This document shows, in pieces, positions 10,505 through 23,389 of a stretch of DNA of 64,000 bases. The stretch is from Histoplasma ohiense. Lineage: Eukaryota; Ascomycota; Eurotiomycetes; Onygenales; Ajellomycetaceae. The DNA lies in the NCBI GenBank assembly GCA_017607445.1, contig JAEVHH010000002.1, forward strand, positions 7,966,001 to 8,030,000. The letters are read 5' to 3'. Both the position numbers and the translations under genes were made by a program. The notes below the pieces were generated by a model. It was not told where the DNA came from and made no database searches. It was given only the letters and a program-made list of their open reading frames with translations. The number at the start of each line of letters is the position of its first letter. Position 1 is the first letter of the stretch.

Positions 10505-12170
10505 ATGAACTACAAACAATTCTATGAACATCCACTGTATCTGAATATGATGGATGATAACTTAGATCTACAAAGCATTCTTCAGCAGCAGATGCTACAG
10601 ATGATTGAATTGCAATGACAATTTGCTGAGATGAGCACTTCTGCATTCATCATTTCTTCTACATCTGTGTCTCATGAGAAGCCTTCAAGAGAGAAGCTTT
10701 CAATTCTCAATAAATACAAGAAAGATCTAGCACTCTATCTTGTGTGGAAGTCAAAAGTGAACATCAAATTGAACATTGATGAACAAGCAATAGACTCACT
10801 ATTCAATCAAGTATGGTATATTTATAGCAGATTGAATGGTGATGCATTAGCAAAATTTCAACTCTGAATGAGTTATTGTCAGAATCATCAGTGTATGTCA
10901 GAGCTAGTCTTTCAACAACTCAACTCTCTCTTCCTCAATTCTACACTTCAAGTCAAGATGTTAGACTGACTTAATCAAACTCATCAGATAAATGTTATGT
11001 TGGCAATTTATCTTTCTGAATTCAATCACAAGCTTCTAGAAGCAGATGGGTAAGACTGAAATGACACTGTCAAGATCAATATATTGTTCAAGAACTTGAA
11101 CTTTTAGTTGTATAACTGAAGTATAGAATATCTGAAGCTCTTAATATACAGTGAATTCTGCACTGATCTTTATCTATTGAACAACAATCTATCTCAGTTC
11201 TGTGCACTTCAAAATTGTAGAGAATTTCATTGAACAAATATATATGCTCTGAACTGCTCTGCAGCACTCCTCACCTCTGAATCAGAATCAATGAACTGAG
11301 TTTCACATGTAAATGCAAGTCATCTGAGGATTCTCAATGTCTCAGAGAAGAACACTGCTGACTGAATTGTCAGAGAAGTCTGTATACACTGTGACAAGTC
11401 AGAGCACTTTGTGAATCAATGTCTGAATGCAATCATTCTGAGTAAACCCTCCACATGTGTAAACTGTGACGGGTTAGCACCCGTTAGTAATTAACTTACG
11501 CAACCAACTCCCCTCCTGCACCCACTCGTTCCTGGCCGTTGTGACCTCACATAACCCTCAATGTTCTTCCGCTCTGTGCTCTGCGCTCGCATAGTCTCTA
11601 ACAATTCTTCCGCGTAGCTCCTTACATTCCCCCACTCTGTGTTCCACACTTGCATAGTCTCTAACAATTCTTCTGCATAGCTCCTTATGTTCCCCTGCTC
11701 TGTGTTCTGTGCTTGCGTAGTCTCTAATGATTCTTCCATGTAGCTCTCAATGATTCCCCCGCCCCATGTTCCGCACTTGTGTAACTTCTAACAATTCTTA
11801 CACATACCCCTTAATGTTCTTCCACTCCGCGCTCCACTATGGAGCGGCTTCTGATATTCTTCCGCCCCGAACTTTCCCCTATAAGAACCCCCTTCATACG
11901 ACCTTTTCTTCTAATTTCTTTTCTCTTTCTTTCCTTAATCAATTTGTAATCTGTAATTAGGATAGTACCAAATTGTTAATCGAAGTACGCCCGTTACATA
12001 AACACTGCATTGCTTCCAGATAGACAAGAACAGGGAAAAGATAAGCTCTCACTCTAAAATACAGACAAGAGCTCAAGAAACAGAAAGCTAGCTGAAGATT
12101 TGAGCAGAAGATACAAGCAGATACAATCATAATCTCTGTCATTGTAAATAGTCTAGTCAACATATAAGCA
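10505..12170 (+). pseudogene. A2 gag (nucleocapsid CCHC), interrupted by a solo LTR
   Basis: The likely start is the ATG at 10505 (M-N-Y-K-Q-F-Y), with a further in-frame ATG at 10487. The frame encodes a Gln-rich segment (QSILQQQMLQM), a capsid-like region (YLVWKSKVNIKLN, FNQVWYIYSRLNG), and a zinc knuckle C-I-H-C-DKSE-H-FVNQ-C at about 11392-11433. It has several in-frame TGA codons at Trp or Arg positions. A 534-bp solo LTR splits it at 11465. The reading resumes at 12004 and runs into the protease without a clear gap, as is usual for this gypsy group. Confidence 0.82.
11465..11998 (+). mobile_element. Solo LTR of family A, youngest copy, TAAAC duplication
   Basis: TGTGACGGG...CCCGTTACA, 534 bp, with TAAAC on both sides (11460-11464 and 11999-12003). 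It has the most CpG and CpC of any A LTR here (GCGCTCGCATAG, CCGCGTAGC, CTCCCCTCC), so it is the least mutated and the best available approximation of the ancestral LTR. Confidence 0.95.
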
Positions 12171-15100
12171 ATGATAGACAGTGGTTTTCTTCATTACACT
12201 CTTATAGACACTCAGCTGATTGAGAAGCATAAGCTTCAGTGTATTCTTTTTTTCAAACTGTGTAAACTCAGTGAATTTGACAGCCTCAGAGAATCTGCCT
12301 CCTACAACATGATAAGATTTAATGTCAATGTAGAAGAACATGAGAAAAAGAATGTATATACATACAAAATACAAAATCTTGAGTACAATCTAATGCTCAG
12401 TCTATCATGACTCACAGAATTTGAAACCTTGTTGAATGCATGCAATCACTGTCTTATTTTCTCAGAAGACAACTGTGTTTACAAGAAGGATGTTGATAGA
12501 ACCACTGATCTGACTCAGATATCAGTGAAAGTGTATAAACTACTAACTCATCAAGTGCATGAGAAGGAGAATGTCCAAGTGTTCACTGCTAGCATAATGA
12601 ATATCAAAAAAGTATTAGAAAAGTTAGAACTCAAAGATTTCAAAAAACTGTGCAAGAAACTATCTGAATTGTATGAAGACTTTGCAGATGTGTTCAATAA
12701 GAAAGAAGCTGAGAAGCTTTCTTCTCACTGAGAATCTGATATAGATCATATAATTGAGTTTATTAAGAAAGATAGTAAGAATCTGCAACTGCTCTGAAGT
12801 TCTCTCTACAGCATGTTGCATGATGAACTTCTTATTCTATGAAAAATGCTCAATGAATTACTAGACAAAGACTTCATTTATATTAGCAACTCATCTGCTG
12901 CAGTATCTGTACTGTTTGTGAAGAAATCAGAAAAAGACTTACAATTCTGTGTTGACTATCAAGAACTCAACAAGATTATGTGAAAGAACTGATACCCTCT
13001 CTCACTCATCAATGAAATACTTGAACAGATAGAAAAAGCAAAATGATTTACAAAATTTGACATCTCTGTAGCCTTCTACAAGATAAGAATTAATGAAGAT
13101 GATGAATGGCTAACTGTCTTTCATACATATTATGAATTATACAAATGAACAGTGACTCTCTTTGAATTAGTGAATACTCTGAGTACATTTCAGAAATACA
13201 TTAACTGAGCTCTACAAGATCTGCTCAATGAGATCACCTCAGTGTATATGAATGATATCTTGATATTCACTGATGGATTGCTCACTGAGCACTGTAAGCA
13301 CATACAACAAATACTTGACCATCTATGAAAAGCTGAACTGCAAGTGAACATTGACAAATGCAACTTCAAGATCAAGTCTACAATCTATCTAGAATTCATC
13401 ATCAAAGCTGAAAAAGATGTACACATGAATTCTAAGAAGATGGAAGCAATCCTCAACTGAAAGACATCAGTCTCAGTAAAAGAGACTAGAAGCTTTCTAG
13501 AATTTGTCAACTTCTACTGAAGATTTATCAAAGACTTCTTCAATATTATATGACCACTGACAGATCTGACTCAGAAAGACACTGTATTTCAATGAACTGA
13601 TAAAGTGAATGCAGCATTCAAAAAGCTGAAGTGTATATTCACAAGCATTTCAATACTGCAATCATTCAATTCAGATAAGCATATGATTCTTGAAACAGAC
13701 ATCTCAGATTATGTAGTAGATGGAGCACTAATACAATACAATAACAAAAATATTCTACAATCTTATGTCTTTATCTTGAAAAAGATGTTGTTCACTGAAT
13801 GCAACTACAAGATCTACAACAAGAAGCTTCTAGTGATCATACAATGTCTCAAAAAATGAGAGTTCAAACTTATGAGTGTCAAGAAGTTTGAGATTGTTAC
13901 TGATTATAAGAATTTAGAATACTTCACAATCACTTGTAAGCTCATCAAGAGGTATATGTATTGATCATTGTTTCTTAGCCATTTTTTATTCACAATTCAT
14001 TATCAATCTGAAGTAGAGAACACTCTTGTGGATGCTCTGTTCTGCTGAGAATAAGATATGCCATTTGATGACTTAGATGACAGATGGAAATACTGAGAGC
14101 ATTAATTAATCAATCTCACAATTATAGAAAGTTCTATACAATCAGACAAACTCTGTATACACAGCAATCAGTTCTGAGCTCAAGAACTCTTGCTTGAAGA
14201 ATAATGAAGACTAGCAGCAGAAGCAGATGAATTCTGACAGCAAGCTGCTGAAGCTGTACAAAGTAAAGCATCTCAATTCCCCACAGACATATACTCAAGA
14301 ACAGATATCTCAGCATGTTTGATTCACAATGACAATCACTTACACTTTTGAGATAGATGATGAGTCTCTGATTCAGAATCTCTACAAACATAGATCATGC
14401 AAGAAATTCATGACTCATCAATGACTGAATACTCAGAATACAAAATCATGTACAACATTGTTGTCTGAAAATTCTACTGATCAGATATATCAAAAGATAT
14501 ATATCAGTTCATACACAACTGTGATCACTGCAGCTCAGTGACAGTATGATGTGAACACTGAAAAGAAATACTGAAGTCTCTATCTATCTCTGACTGAATT
14601 TGACACAATATAGCTATCAATTTTGCAGTTTTTTTATCTGAAAGCAGAGGTTCTATGAACATTCTAGTCATTGTTGATCAACTCAGCAAAGATGTAATAC
14701 TACAGCTCTGTGACAAGATGAATGCTGAAGTAGTTGCAGATGTCTTTGTCAGAAGCCTGTTCTATTATATACACAGTCTGCCTTCATTCATTGTGTTGAA
14801 TAGAGACAGTCAATTCATCAGCACACTCTGAGCTCACATATATCAATTATTAAGAATTGAACAAAAGTTATCAACAGTGTACCACTCAGAGACTGATGAA
14901 GCTACTGAGAGAATGATACAAATAGTAAAGAATATTCTCTGTAAGTTCTGCAATTACACACAAGACAACTGAAGCAATCTGCTGCTATACACTGAGATTA
15001 TAATTAACAGTTGAGATTCTGTTACAACAGATGTAAGTCTATTCTTTCTTCTACATGGATACAATCTAGAGATTCTGAACTTCCCCAAGACTCTCTGAGA

Positions 15101-15676
15101 AACTGTGTACACCCACAGCCTCATACAGATGACAGAGAACATCATGAGCAAGCTGAAGAAAGTCTGTGAATAGACAGAAGCTTCAATGATCAGTGCTCAG
15201 TAAAATTATGAGAATCAAGCAAACATTAGAAGAAGTTCTGTGATCTGATACTATATAGAAGACAAAGTCTGACTAAATCTCAAGAATATAAGAATAGATC
15301 ATCTCTCACATACACTAGATTATCATCACATCAAATATATGATGAAGAAAGTGCTAGATACACACAATTATCAACTCAACATCTCATCTGATATTCACAA
15401 TATCTTTTATACAAACCTGCTCTGATCTGCAGCTGAGGATCCATTCCCCTCACAGAGAATCTTCAATTGACAGTCACCCATCATTGTAGAAGAAGACAAT
15501 GAACTTGAGTGGGAAATTGAAGCAATTCTTGACAATAGAATCAATCACCACTGCTGTGAATACCTCATCAAATGAATAGAATACAATCATCTGATCTGAG
15601 AATCTGTGTCTGTTTTGAAGAACATCATCACTCTAGACATCTATGAGTTCTCACTCACTCTGATAGAGGGGGATAA
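12165..15676 (+). pseudogene. A2 pol: protease, RT, RNase H, integrase
   Basis: Protease: MIDSGFLHY (from 12171; catalytic DSG). A conserved spacer ORF at 12429-12731 (VYKLLTHQVHEKENVQVFTAS) precedes RT. RT runs about 12830-13390 with FVKKSEKDLQFCVDY and YMNDILIF near 13247-13270, the first catalytic Asp being Asn. RNase H follows with ETDISDYVVDGALIQY near 13690. Integrase spans about 14150-15200 (NRDSQFIS core near 14800; a zinc-finger CDH..C region before it). Nearly every Trp and CGA-Arg codon is TGA. It cannot make protein, but the family assignment is secure. Confidence 0.88.
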
Positions 15677-16273
15677 TGTGACAGATTAATATTTATTAGT
15701 AATTAACTTACACAATCAACTTCTCTTCTGTATCTGCTTATTTCTGATTGTTGTAATCTCATATAATTCTTGATGTTCTTCTGCTCTGTGCTCTGTGCTT
15801 GTGTAGTTTCTAATGATTCTTTTATATAGCTCTTAATGTTCTTCTACTCTGTGCTCTGCACTCACAAAGTCTCTAACAATTCTTTCATATAGCTTCTAAT
15901 GTTCTTTCACTCTGTGTTCTGTGCTTGTATAGTCTCTAATGATTCTTTCACATAGCTTCTAACATTCTCTCACTCTGTGTTCCACACTCATGTAGTCTCT
16001 AACAATTTTTCTGTGTAGCTCTCAATGATTCTTCTGCCCCACACTCTGTGCTTGTGTAGTTTCTAATGATTCTTCCATATAGCTCTTAATGTTCTTCTGC
16101 TCTGCACTTCACTGTGGAGTGGCTTCTGATATTCTTTCATCTCAAACTTCTCTCTATAAGAACTCTCTTTGTACAACCTTTTCTTCTGATTTCTTTTCTC
16201 TTTCTTTCCTTAATCAATTTGTAATCTGTAATTAGGATAGTACCAAATCGTTAATCGAAGTACACTCATTACA
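15677..16273 (+). mobile_element. 3' LTR of A2, with one extra 63-bp unit
   Basis: It starts TGTGACAGATTAAT and ends CACTCATTACA. At 597 bp it is 63 bp longer than every other A LTR here, an exact extra copy of the GTTCTTCTGCTCTGTGCTC...TAGCTCTTAAT unit (six units rather than five). Confidence 0.92.
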
Positions 16274-16278
16274 GAAAG

Positions 16279-16738
16279 AGAAAAGAAATCAGAAGAAAAA
16301 ATCATACAAAGAGAGTTTTTATAGAGAAAAGTTCAGAGCAGAAGAATATCAGAAGCTGCTCTACAGTGAAATGCAGAGTGAAAAAACATTAAAAAGTATG
16401 CATAAGAATTGTTAGAAACTATATGAGTGTGGAGTGTGAGATGGGAAAATCATTGAAAGCTATATGAAAGAATCATTAGAGACTACACAAGTGCAGAACA
16501 CAGAGTAGAAGAATGTTAGAAGCTATATAGAAGAATCATTAGAAACTATACAAATATAGAACACAGAGCAGAAGAATGTTAAGAGCTATACAGAAGAATT
16601 GTTAGAAACTATATGAATGTGAAGTATGAAGTGAAAGAACATTGACAATTATACAAAATCACAATGATCAGAAATAAGAGAATACAGAAGAGAAGTTGAT
16701 TGCATAAGTTAATTACTAACAGATACTAACCCATCACA
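16279..16738 (-). mobile_element. LTR of minus-strand copy A3, part 2
   Basis: Continues the inverse LTR begun at 9519 and ends CTAACCCATCACA. The polypurine tract (inverse, TTATCTCTCTCTA) follows directly, showing this is the 3' LTR of a minus-strand element. Confidence 0.88.
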
Positions 16739-18215
16739 TTATCTCTCTCTACTGAAATGAGTGAGAACTTATAGATGTTGAAGACAGCAGTGTTCTCCAA
16801 GACAGATGCAGATTCTCAGATCAGACAATTGTATTCTACTCATTTGATAAGATATTCACAGCAGCAGTAGTTGATTCTATTGTCAAGAATTGCTTCAATT
16901 TCTCACTTGAGTTCATTGTCTTCTTCTACAATAATGGATGACTGTCAATCAGAGATTCTCTGTGAGGGGAATGAATCCTCAGCTGTGGGTTGGAGCAGGT
17001 TCATATGAAAGACATTGTGAATGTCAGATGAGATGTTGAGTTGATAATCATGTATATCTAGCATCTTCTTCACTGTATATTTGATGTGATGATAATCTAG
17101 TATATATGAGGAATGATCTGTTCTTATGTTCTTGAGATTCAGTCAGATTTTATTTTCTACATGATATTGAATTGCAGAACTTTTTCTGATGTTTATTTGA
17201 TTCTCATAATCTTACTAAATACTGATCATTGAAGCTTCTGCTCATTTGTGAGCTTTCTTCAACTTGCTCACAATGTTCTCTGCTGTCTGTATGAGACTGT
17301 GAATGTACATGGTTTTTCAGAGAGTTTCAGAGAAGTTCAGAATCTCTAAGTTGTATCTGTGTAGAAAAAAAAATGAGCTTATATCTGTTGTGACAGAATC
17401 TCAACTGTTAATCATAATTTCAGTATGTGGCAGCAGATTGCTTCAGTTGTCTTGTGTATAATTGCAGAACTTACAGAGAATGTTCTTTATTATTTATATC
17501 ATTCTCTCAGTAGCTTCATCAGTCTCTGAGTGGTATGCAGTTGATAACTTTTGTTCAATTCTTAATAATTGATATATACAGACTCAGAGTGCACTGACAA
17601 ATTGACTATTTCTATCTCATACAATAAATGAAGATGGACTGTGTGTGTGGTGGAATGAGCTTCTGATGAAGACATCTGTAACTACTTTGATGTTCATCTT
17701 GTCACAGAGCTGTAGTATTACACCCTTGCTGAGTCAGTTGACAATGACTAGAATGTTTGTGGAATCTCTGTTTTTGAGTAAGAAAACTGCAAAATCAATA
17801 GCTATATCACATCAAATTCAGTTGAGAACAGATAGAGACTTCAGCATCTCTTTTCAACATTCACATCATATCATCACTGAGCTGCAGTGATCACAATTGT
17901 ATACAAACTGATGTATGTTTTTCAACATATCTGATCAGTAGAATTTTCAGACAATAATATTGTACATAATTTTGTATTCTGAGTGTCTGATCATTGATGA
18001 GTCATGAATTTCTTGCATGATTTGTGTTCATAGAGATTCTAAATCAGAGATTCATTGTCTATCTTGAAAGTGTAAGCAGTTGTCATCATCAATTGAACAC
18101 ACTGAGATATCTGTTCTTGAGTATACATCTGTGAGGAATTGAGATGCTCTGCTTTGTATGACTTTGATGATTTGTTGTCAGAATTCATCTGCTTCTGCTG
18201 CTAGCTTTCATTGTT
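16739..18215 (-). pseudogene. A3 integrase C-terminal portion, truncated
   Basis: Minus-strand A sequence from the polypurine tract through integrase to the RNase H-integrase junction. At about 18215 it jumps within TTGAA into plus-strand A sequence (protease downstream region). RNase H, RT, protease, gag, leader and 5' LTR of this copy are absent. Many TGA codons interrupt it. Confidence 0.8.
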
Positions 18216-21200
18216 CTTTGAACACACACAACCACTGTCTTATTTTCTCAGAAGATAACTGTGTTTACAAGAAGAATGTCAATAGAACTGCTGATCTCAC
18301 TCAGATATCAGTGGAAGCATACAAACTACTAACTCATCAAATACATAAAAAGAAGAATGTTCAAGTGTTCACTGCTAGCATGATGAATATCAAAAAAGTG
18401 TTAGAGAAGCTAGAATTCAAAGACTTCAAGAAACTGTGCAATAAACTATCTGAATCATACAAAGACTTCACAGATGTATTCAATGAGAAAGAAGCTGAAA
18501 AGCTTTCTTCTCACTGAGAACCCAGTATAGATCATACAATCAAGCTTATTAAGAAGAATGATAAGAATCTGCAATCACTCTGAGATTCTCTCTACAGTAT
18601 ATCACACAATGAGCTTTTTGTTCAATGAAAAACACTCAACAGACTACTGAACAAAGGCTTCATTTGTGTTAGCAACTCATCCATCACAGTATTTATACTG
18701 TTTGCAAAGAAATCAGAAGAAGGCTTATAATTCTGTATTGACTATCAAAAACTCAACAAAATCATACAGAAGAACTGATACTCTCTCTCACTCATCAATA
18801 AAATATTTGAATAAATAGAAAAAACAAAATGATTTACAAAGCTTGACATCTCTGCAGCCTTCTATAAGATAAGGATTAATGAAGATGATAAATAGCTAAC
18901 TGCTTTTTGTATGTGTTATGAATTATACAAATGAATAGTGATTCTCTTTGAATTAGTGAATGCTCTGAGTATGTTTCAGAAATCATTAACTGAGCTCTAT
19001 GAGATCTACTCAATGAGATCATCTCAGTGTACATGAATGATATTCTGATCTTCACTGATGAATTGCTTACTGAGCACTGCAAGTATGTATGACAAGTGCT
19101 TGACTGTCTACAAAAAGCTGAACTGCAAGTGAACATTGACAAATGCAACTTTAAGATTAAGTCTACAATCTATCTAGAATTCATCATCAAAGCTGAAAAA
19201 GATGTATGTATGAATTCTAAGAAGATGGAAGCAATCCTCAACTGAGAGACATCAGTCTCAGTAAAAGAAACTAGAAGCTTTCTAGAATTTGTCAACTTCT
19301 ACTGAAGATTTATCAAAGACTTCTCTGATATTGTACAATCACTGACAGATCTGATCTGAAAAGATGCTGTATTTCAATGAACTGATGAAGTGGATGCAGC
19401 ATTCAAAAAGCTGAAGTATATGTTCACAAGTGTCTTGATGCTGCAATCATTCAATTCAGATAAGCATACAATTCTCAAAACAGATGTCTTGAGTTATGTA
19501 GTAGATGAGACATTAATACAATATGATAATGAAGATGTTCTACAACTCTGTGTCTTTATCTTGAAAAAGATGTCATCTGCTGAATGCAACTATGAGATCT
19601 ACAACAAGAAGCTTCTAGCAATCATATAATGTCTCAAATAATGAGAGTTCAAACTTATGAGTGTTGAGAAGTTTGAGATTATTATCAATCATAAGAATTT
19701 AGAATACTTCACAATCACTTATAAGCTTACTGAGAGATATATACATTGATCATTGTTTCTTAGTCATTTTTCATTCACAATTCATTATTGATCTGAAGTA
19801 GAGAACACTCTTGTGAATGCTCTGTTTCACTGAGAACAAAATATATCATCTGATGACTTAGATGACAGATGAAAACACTAAGAGTATTGATTAATCAACT
19901 CTGCAATTATAGAAAGTTCTACACAATCAGACAAATCTCATGTACATATCAATCAGTTCTGAGCTCAAGAACCCTCACTCAAAGAACAATGAAGATTAGT
20001 GATAGAAGTAGATGAATTCTGACAGCAAGTCACTGAAGCTGTACAAAGTAAAACATCTCAATTCCCCACAGATGTATATTCAAGAATGAATATCTCAGTA
20101 TATTTGATCAACAATGACAATCACTTACACTTTTGAGATAAACAATGAGTCCTCAATTCAGAACCTCTATGAATATAAATCATGCAAGAAATTCATGACT
20201 CACTGATAATCAGACATTCAGAATATGAAATTATGTACAACATTATCATCTGAGAATTCTACTGATCAGATATATTGAAAAATATACACTGATTTTTACA
20301 CAACTGTGATCACTGTGGCTTAGTGACAGTATAATGTGAACACTGAAAAGAGATGCTGAAGTCTCTATCTATTCTCAACTAAACTTGATACAACATAGCT
20401 ATCAATTTTGCAGTTTTCTTACTCAAAAGCAGAGATTCTACAAACATTCTAGTCATTGTTGATCAACTCAGCAAGAATGTAATACTACAGCTCTGTGATA
20501 AAATGAATGTTGAAGTAGTTGCAGATGTCTTTATCAGAAGTCTGTTCTATTGTATATATAGTCTGTCTTCATTCATTGTATCAGATAGAGACAGTCAATT
20601 CATCAGCACACTCTGAGTCTGTGTATGTCAATTATTAAGAATTGAATGAAAGTTATCAATAGTATATCACTCACAGACTGATGAAGCTACTGAGAGAATG
20701 ATACAAACAGTAAAAAACATTCTTCATAAGTTCTGCAATTACACACAAGACAACTGAAGCAATCTGCTGTCACACACTGAGATTATGATTAACAGTTGAG
20801 ATTTCATCACAACAGATGTAAGCTCATTTTTTCTTCTACATGAATACAACTTAGAGATTCTGAACTTCTTCAAGACTCTCTGAGAAACTGTGTACACCTG
20901 CAGCTTCATACAGATGGCAGAGAACATTGTGAGTAAGTTGAAGAAAGTCTGTGAATAGACAGAAGCTTCAATGATCAGCACTTAGTAAAATTATAAGAAT
21001 CAAATGAACATCAGAAGAAGTTCTGCAATTCAATACTATGTAGAAGACAAAGTCTGACTGAATTTCAAGAATATAAGAACAGATCATCTCTTGTGTATAC
21101 TAGATTATCAACACATCAAATATACAGTGAAGAAAGTGCTAGACATACATGATTATCAACTCAACATCTCATCTGGCATTCATAATATCTTTCATATGAA

Positions 21201-21461
21201 CCTGCTTCAACTCACAGCTGAGAATTCATTTCTCTCACAGAGAACCTCCAATTGACAGCCATCTGTCATTATAGAAGAAGACAATGAACTTGAGTGGGAA
21301 ATCAAAGCAATTCTTGATGATAGAATCAACTGCTGCTGCTGTGAATATCTTATCAAATGAGTAGAATACAATCATCTGATCTGAGAATTCATATCTATCT
21401 TGGAAAACATCACTGCTCTTGACATCTATAAGTCCTCACTTACTCTGATAGAGGGGGATAA
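18216..21461 (+). pseudogene. Outer A element: protease spacer, RT, RNase H, integrase
   Basis: It opens with the protease-RT spacer ORF (to 18517, matching 12429-12731 of A2). RT follows with YMNDILIF near 19030, again Asn for the catalytic Asp, then an RNase H segment (SNSDKHTILKTD near 19450) and integrase to about 21000 (SDRDSQFIS near 20580, where A2 has NRDSQFIS). It ends at the polypurine tract before 21462. It is heavily interrupted by TGA/TAA. Gag is missing because of the deletion junction at its left edge. Confidence 0.85.
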
Positions 21462-21995
21462 TGTGATGGATTAGCATCTGTTAGTAATTAACTTACACAA
21501 TCAACTTCTCTTCTACATTCACTTGTTTCTGACTGTTGTGATTTTGTGTAATTCTCAATGTTCTTCTGCTTCATGCTCTGTGCTCATGTAGTTTCTAACA
21601 ATTCTTCTATATAGCTTTTAATATTCTTCTGCTCTGTGCTCTGCATTTGTGTAGTCTCTAACAATTGTTTCATATAGCTTCTAACATTCTTCTGCTCTGT
21701 GTTCTGCACTTGTGTAGTCTCTAACAATTCTTTCATATAGCTCTCAATGATTCCCTCACTTTATGCTCTGCATTTATATAGTTTCTAATGATTCTTATGC
21801 ATACTCTTTAATGTTCTTCTGCTCTGTGCTTCACTGTGGAGCAGTTTCTGATATTCTTCTGCTCTGAACTTTTCTTTATAAGAACCCTCTTTGTACAATC
21901 TTTTCTTCTGATTTCTTTTCTCTTTCTTTTCTTAATCAATTCGTAATCTGTAATTAGAATAGTACCAAATCGTTAATCGAAGTACGCCCATTACA
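21462..21995 (+). mobile_element. 3' LTR of the outer A element
   Basis: Begins TGTGATGGATTAGC, ends CGCCCATTACA, 534 bp. CCAGT follows at 21996, matching 8645-8649. Confidence 0.93.
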
Positions 21996-22855
21996 CCAGT
22001 CTAACATCTTGGCTTGAAGTGTAGAATTGAGAAAGAGAGAGTCAAGTTGTTGAAAGACTAACTCTGACAGACACTGATTGTTCTGACAATGACTCATTCA
22101 GAGTTGAAATTTTGCTAAAACATCATCATTCAATCTGCTATGAATATACCACACTTGATTGAATAGTGAGCCTATTGCTCATCCATTGATGTTCAATTTG
22201 ATGTTTGCTTTTGACTTCCATGCAAGATAGAGCACTAGATCTTTCTTGTATTTATCAAGAATTGAAAGCTTCTCTCTTGAGGGCTTTTCATAAAATGTGG
22301 ATGTAGAAGGAACAGTGAATGCAGAAGTGCTCATTTCAGCAAATTATTGTTGCAATTCAGTCATCTGTAGCATCTGTTGCTGATAAATGCTTCATAGATC
22401 TAAGTTATTGTCTGCTGCATTCAGATGCAGTGAATATTTGTAGAATTGCTTGTAGTTCATTTCAATATCTAAGAACATGTAATAATAAAAAAAGAAAAGA
22501 AATACTTATAGATATTTGATTCTCTCACAGATATTATTTGCAGTGTTGCAGTGCTAAGCTTTGTCAAGCTTCTTTGTGAACACTATTCACAGTGTTACAG
22601 TTTATAGACACTCAGACCTTATAGAACACAGTCAATTGTATCTCAGATGCTTAGACACAACAGTATATATAACTAATAATAAAGACACTCACATTCATGA
22701 GAGTTCTCTTGTAACAACTAGACACTCAGATCTGTAAACAATGCACTCAGACATAAAAACTGATAACAAGACACTTGAGTCTTAAACAACACACTCAGAC
22801 ATAAGAACTAATAACAAAACACTCAGATCTTAAATACAGAAAAATCAATTTATAA
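21996..22855 (-). pseudogene. A1, part 2: gag N-terminus and leader
   Basis: This continues the minus-strand copy cut at 8649. It contains the Gag N-terminal half (capsid-like NQVWYIHSRLN in inverse near 22150, REKLSILDKYKK near 22260) and the start region near 22460, followed by the repeat-rich leader up to the LTR at 22856. The first five bases, CCAGT, are the target duplication made by the inserted element. Confidence 0.85.
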
Positions 22856-23389
22856 TGTAACAGATATACTTCAATTAACAATTTGATACTATTCTAATTA
22901 CAGATTACAAATTGATTAAGAAAAGAAAGAGAAAAGAAATCAGAAGAAAAGATCATATAAACAGAGTTCTTATAGAGAGAAGTTCAGAGTGGAAGAATAT
23001 CAGAAGCTGCTTCACAGTGAGATGTGAAGTGAAAGAACATTAAGAACTACACAGAAGAATTGTTAGAAACTACATAAATACAGAACATGAAATGAGAAAA
23101 TCATTGAGAACTATACAGAAGAATCATTAGAGACTATATAAGCACAGAATATAGAGTAGAAGAATGTTAGAAGCTATGCAGAAGAATCATTAGAGACTAT
23201 ATAAATATGAAGCATAAAGTAGAAGAATGTTAAGAGCTATACAGAAGAATCATTAGAAACTACACAAATGCAGAGCACAGAGCAGAAGAACATCAAGAGT
23301 TATATAAGATTACAACAGCCAGAAATGAGTGGATGCAGAAGAGGAGGTGATTGTGTAAGTTAATTACTAACAAATGCTAACCCGTCACA
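22856..23389 (-). mobile_element. 5' LTR of A1
   Basis: Inverse LTR, TGTAACAGATATACTTC...CTAACCCGTCACA, 534 bp. It was inserted in LINE C1 EN-coding DNA; the far-side duplication is lost with A1's 3' end. Confidence 0.92.

Larger units (their letters stand above)
9592..16273 (+). mobile_element. Complete Ty3/gypsy A2 with GAAAG target duplication
   Basis: 5' LTR 9592-10125 (534 bp), internal region 10126-15676, 3' LTR 15677-16273 (597 bp). GAAAG at 9587-9591 is repeated at 16274-16278. The polypurine tract GATAGAGGGGGATAA precedes the 3' LTR. The two LTRs differ by exactly one 63-bp internal unit. It was inserted into the LTR of A3 and later received a solo LTR in gag. Without the solo LTR and its duplication it measures about 6.1 kb, like A5. 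Confidence 0.92.
8650..21995 (+). mobile_element. Ty3/gypsy A, outer plus-strand element carrying nested insertions
   Basis: The 5' LTR is at 8650-9183 and the 3' LTR at 21462-21995 (534 bp each), with CCAGT duplications on both sides. The element's own internal DNA is 9184-9518 (leader) and 18216-21461 (protease to integrase, polypurine tract GAGGGGGATAA). Between them lies a minus-strand A copy (9519-18215), which itself holds a complete plus-strand A copy (9592-16273). Gag and the start of protease of the outer element are missing, apparently lost in the same deletion that removed the 5' half of the minus-strand copy. Confidence 0.85.
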
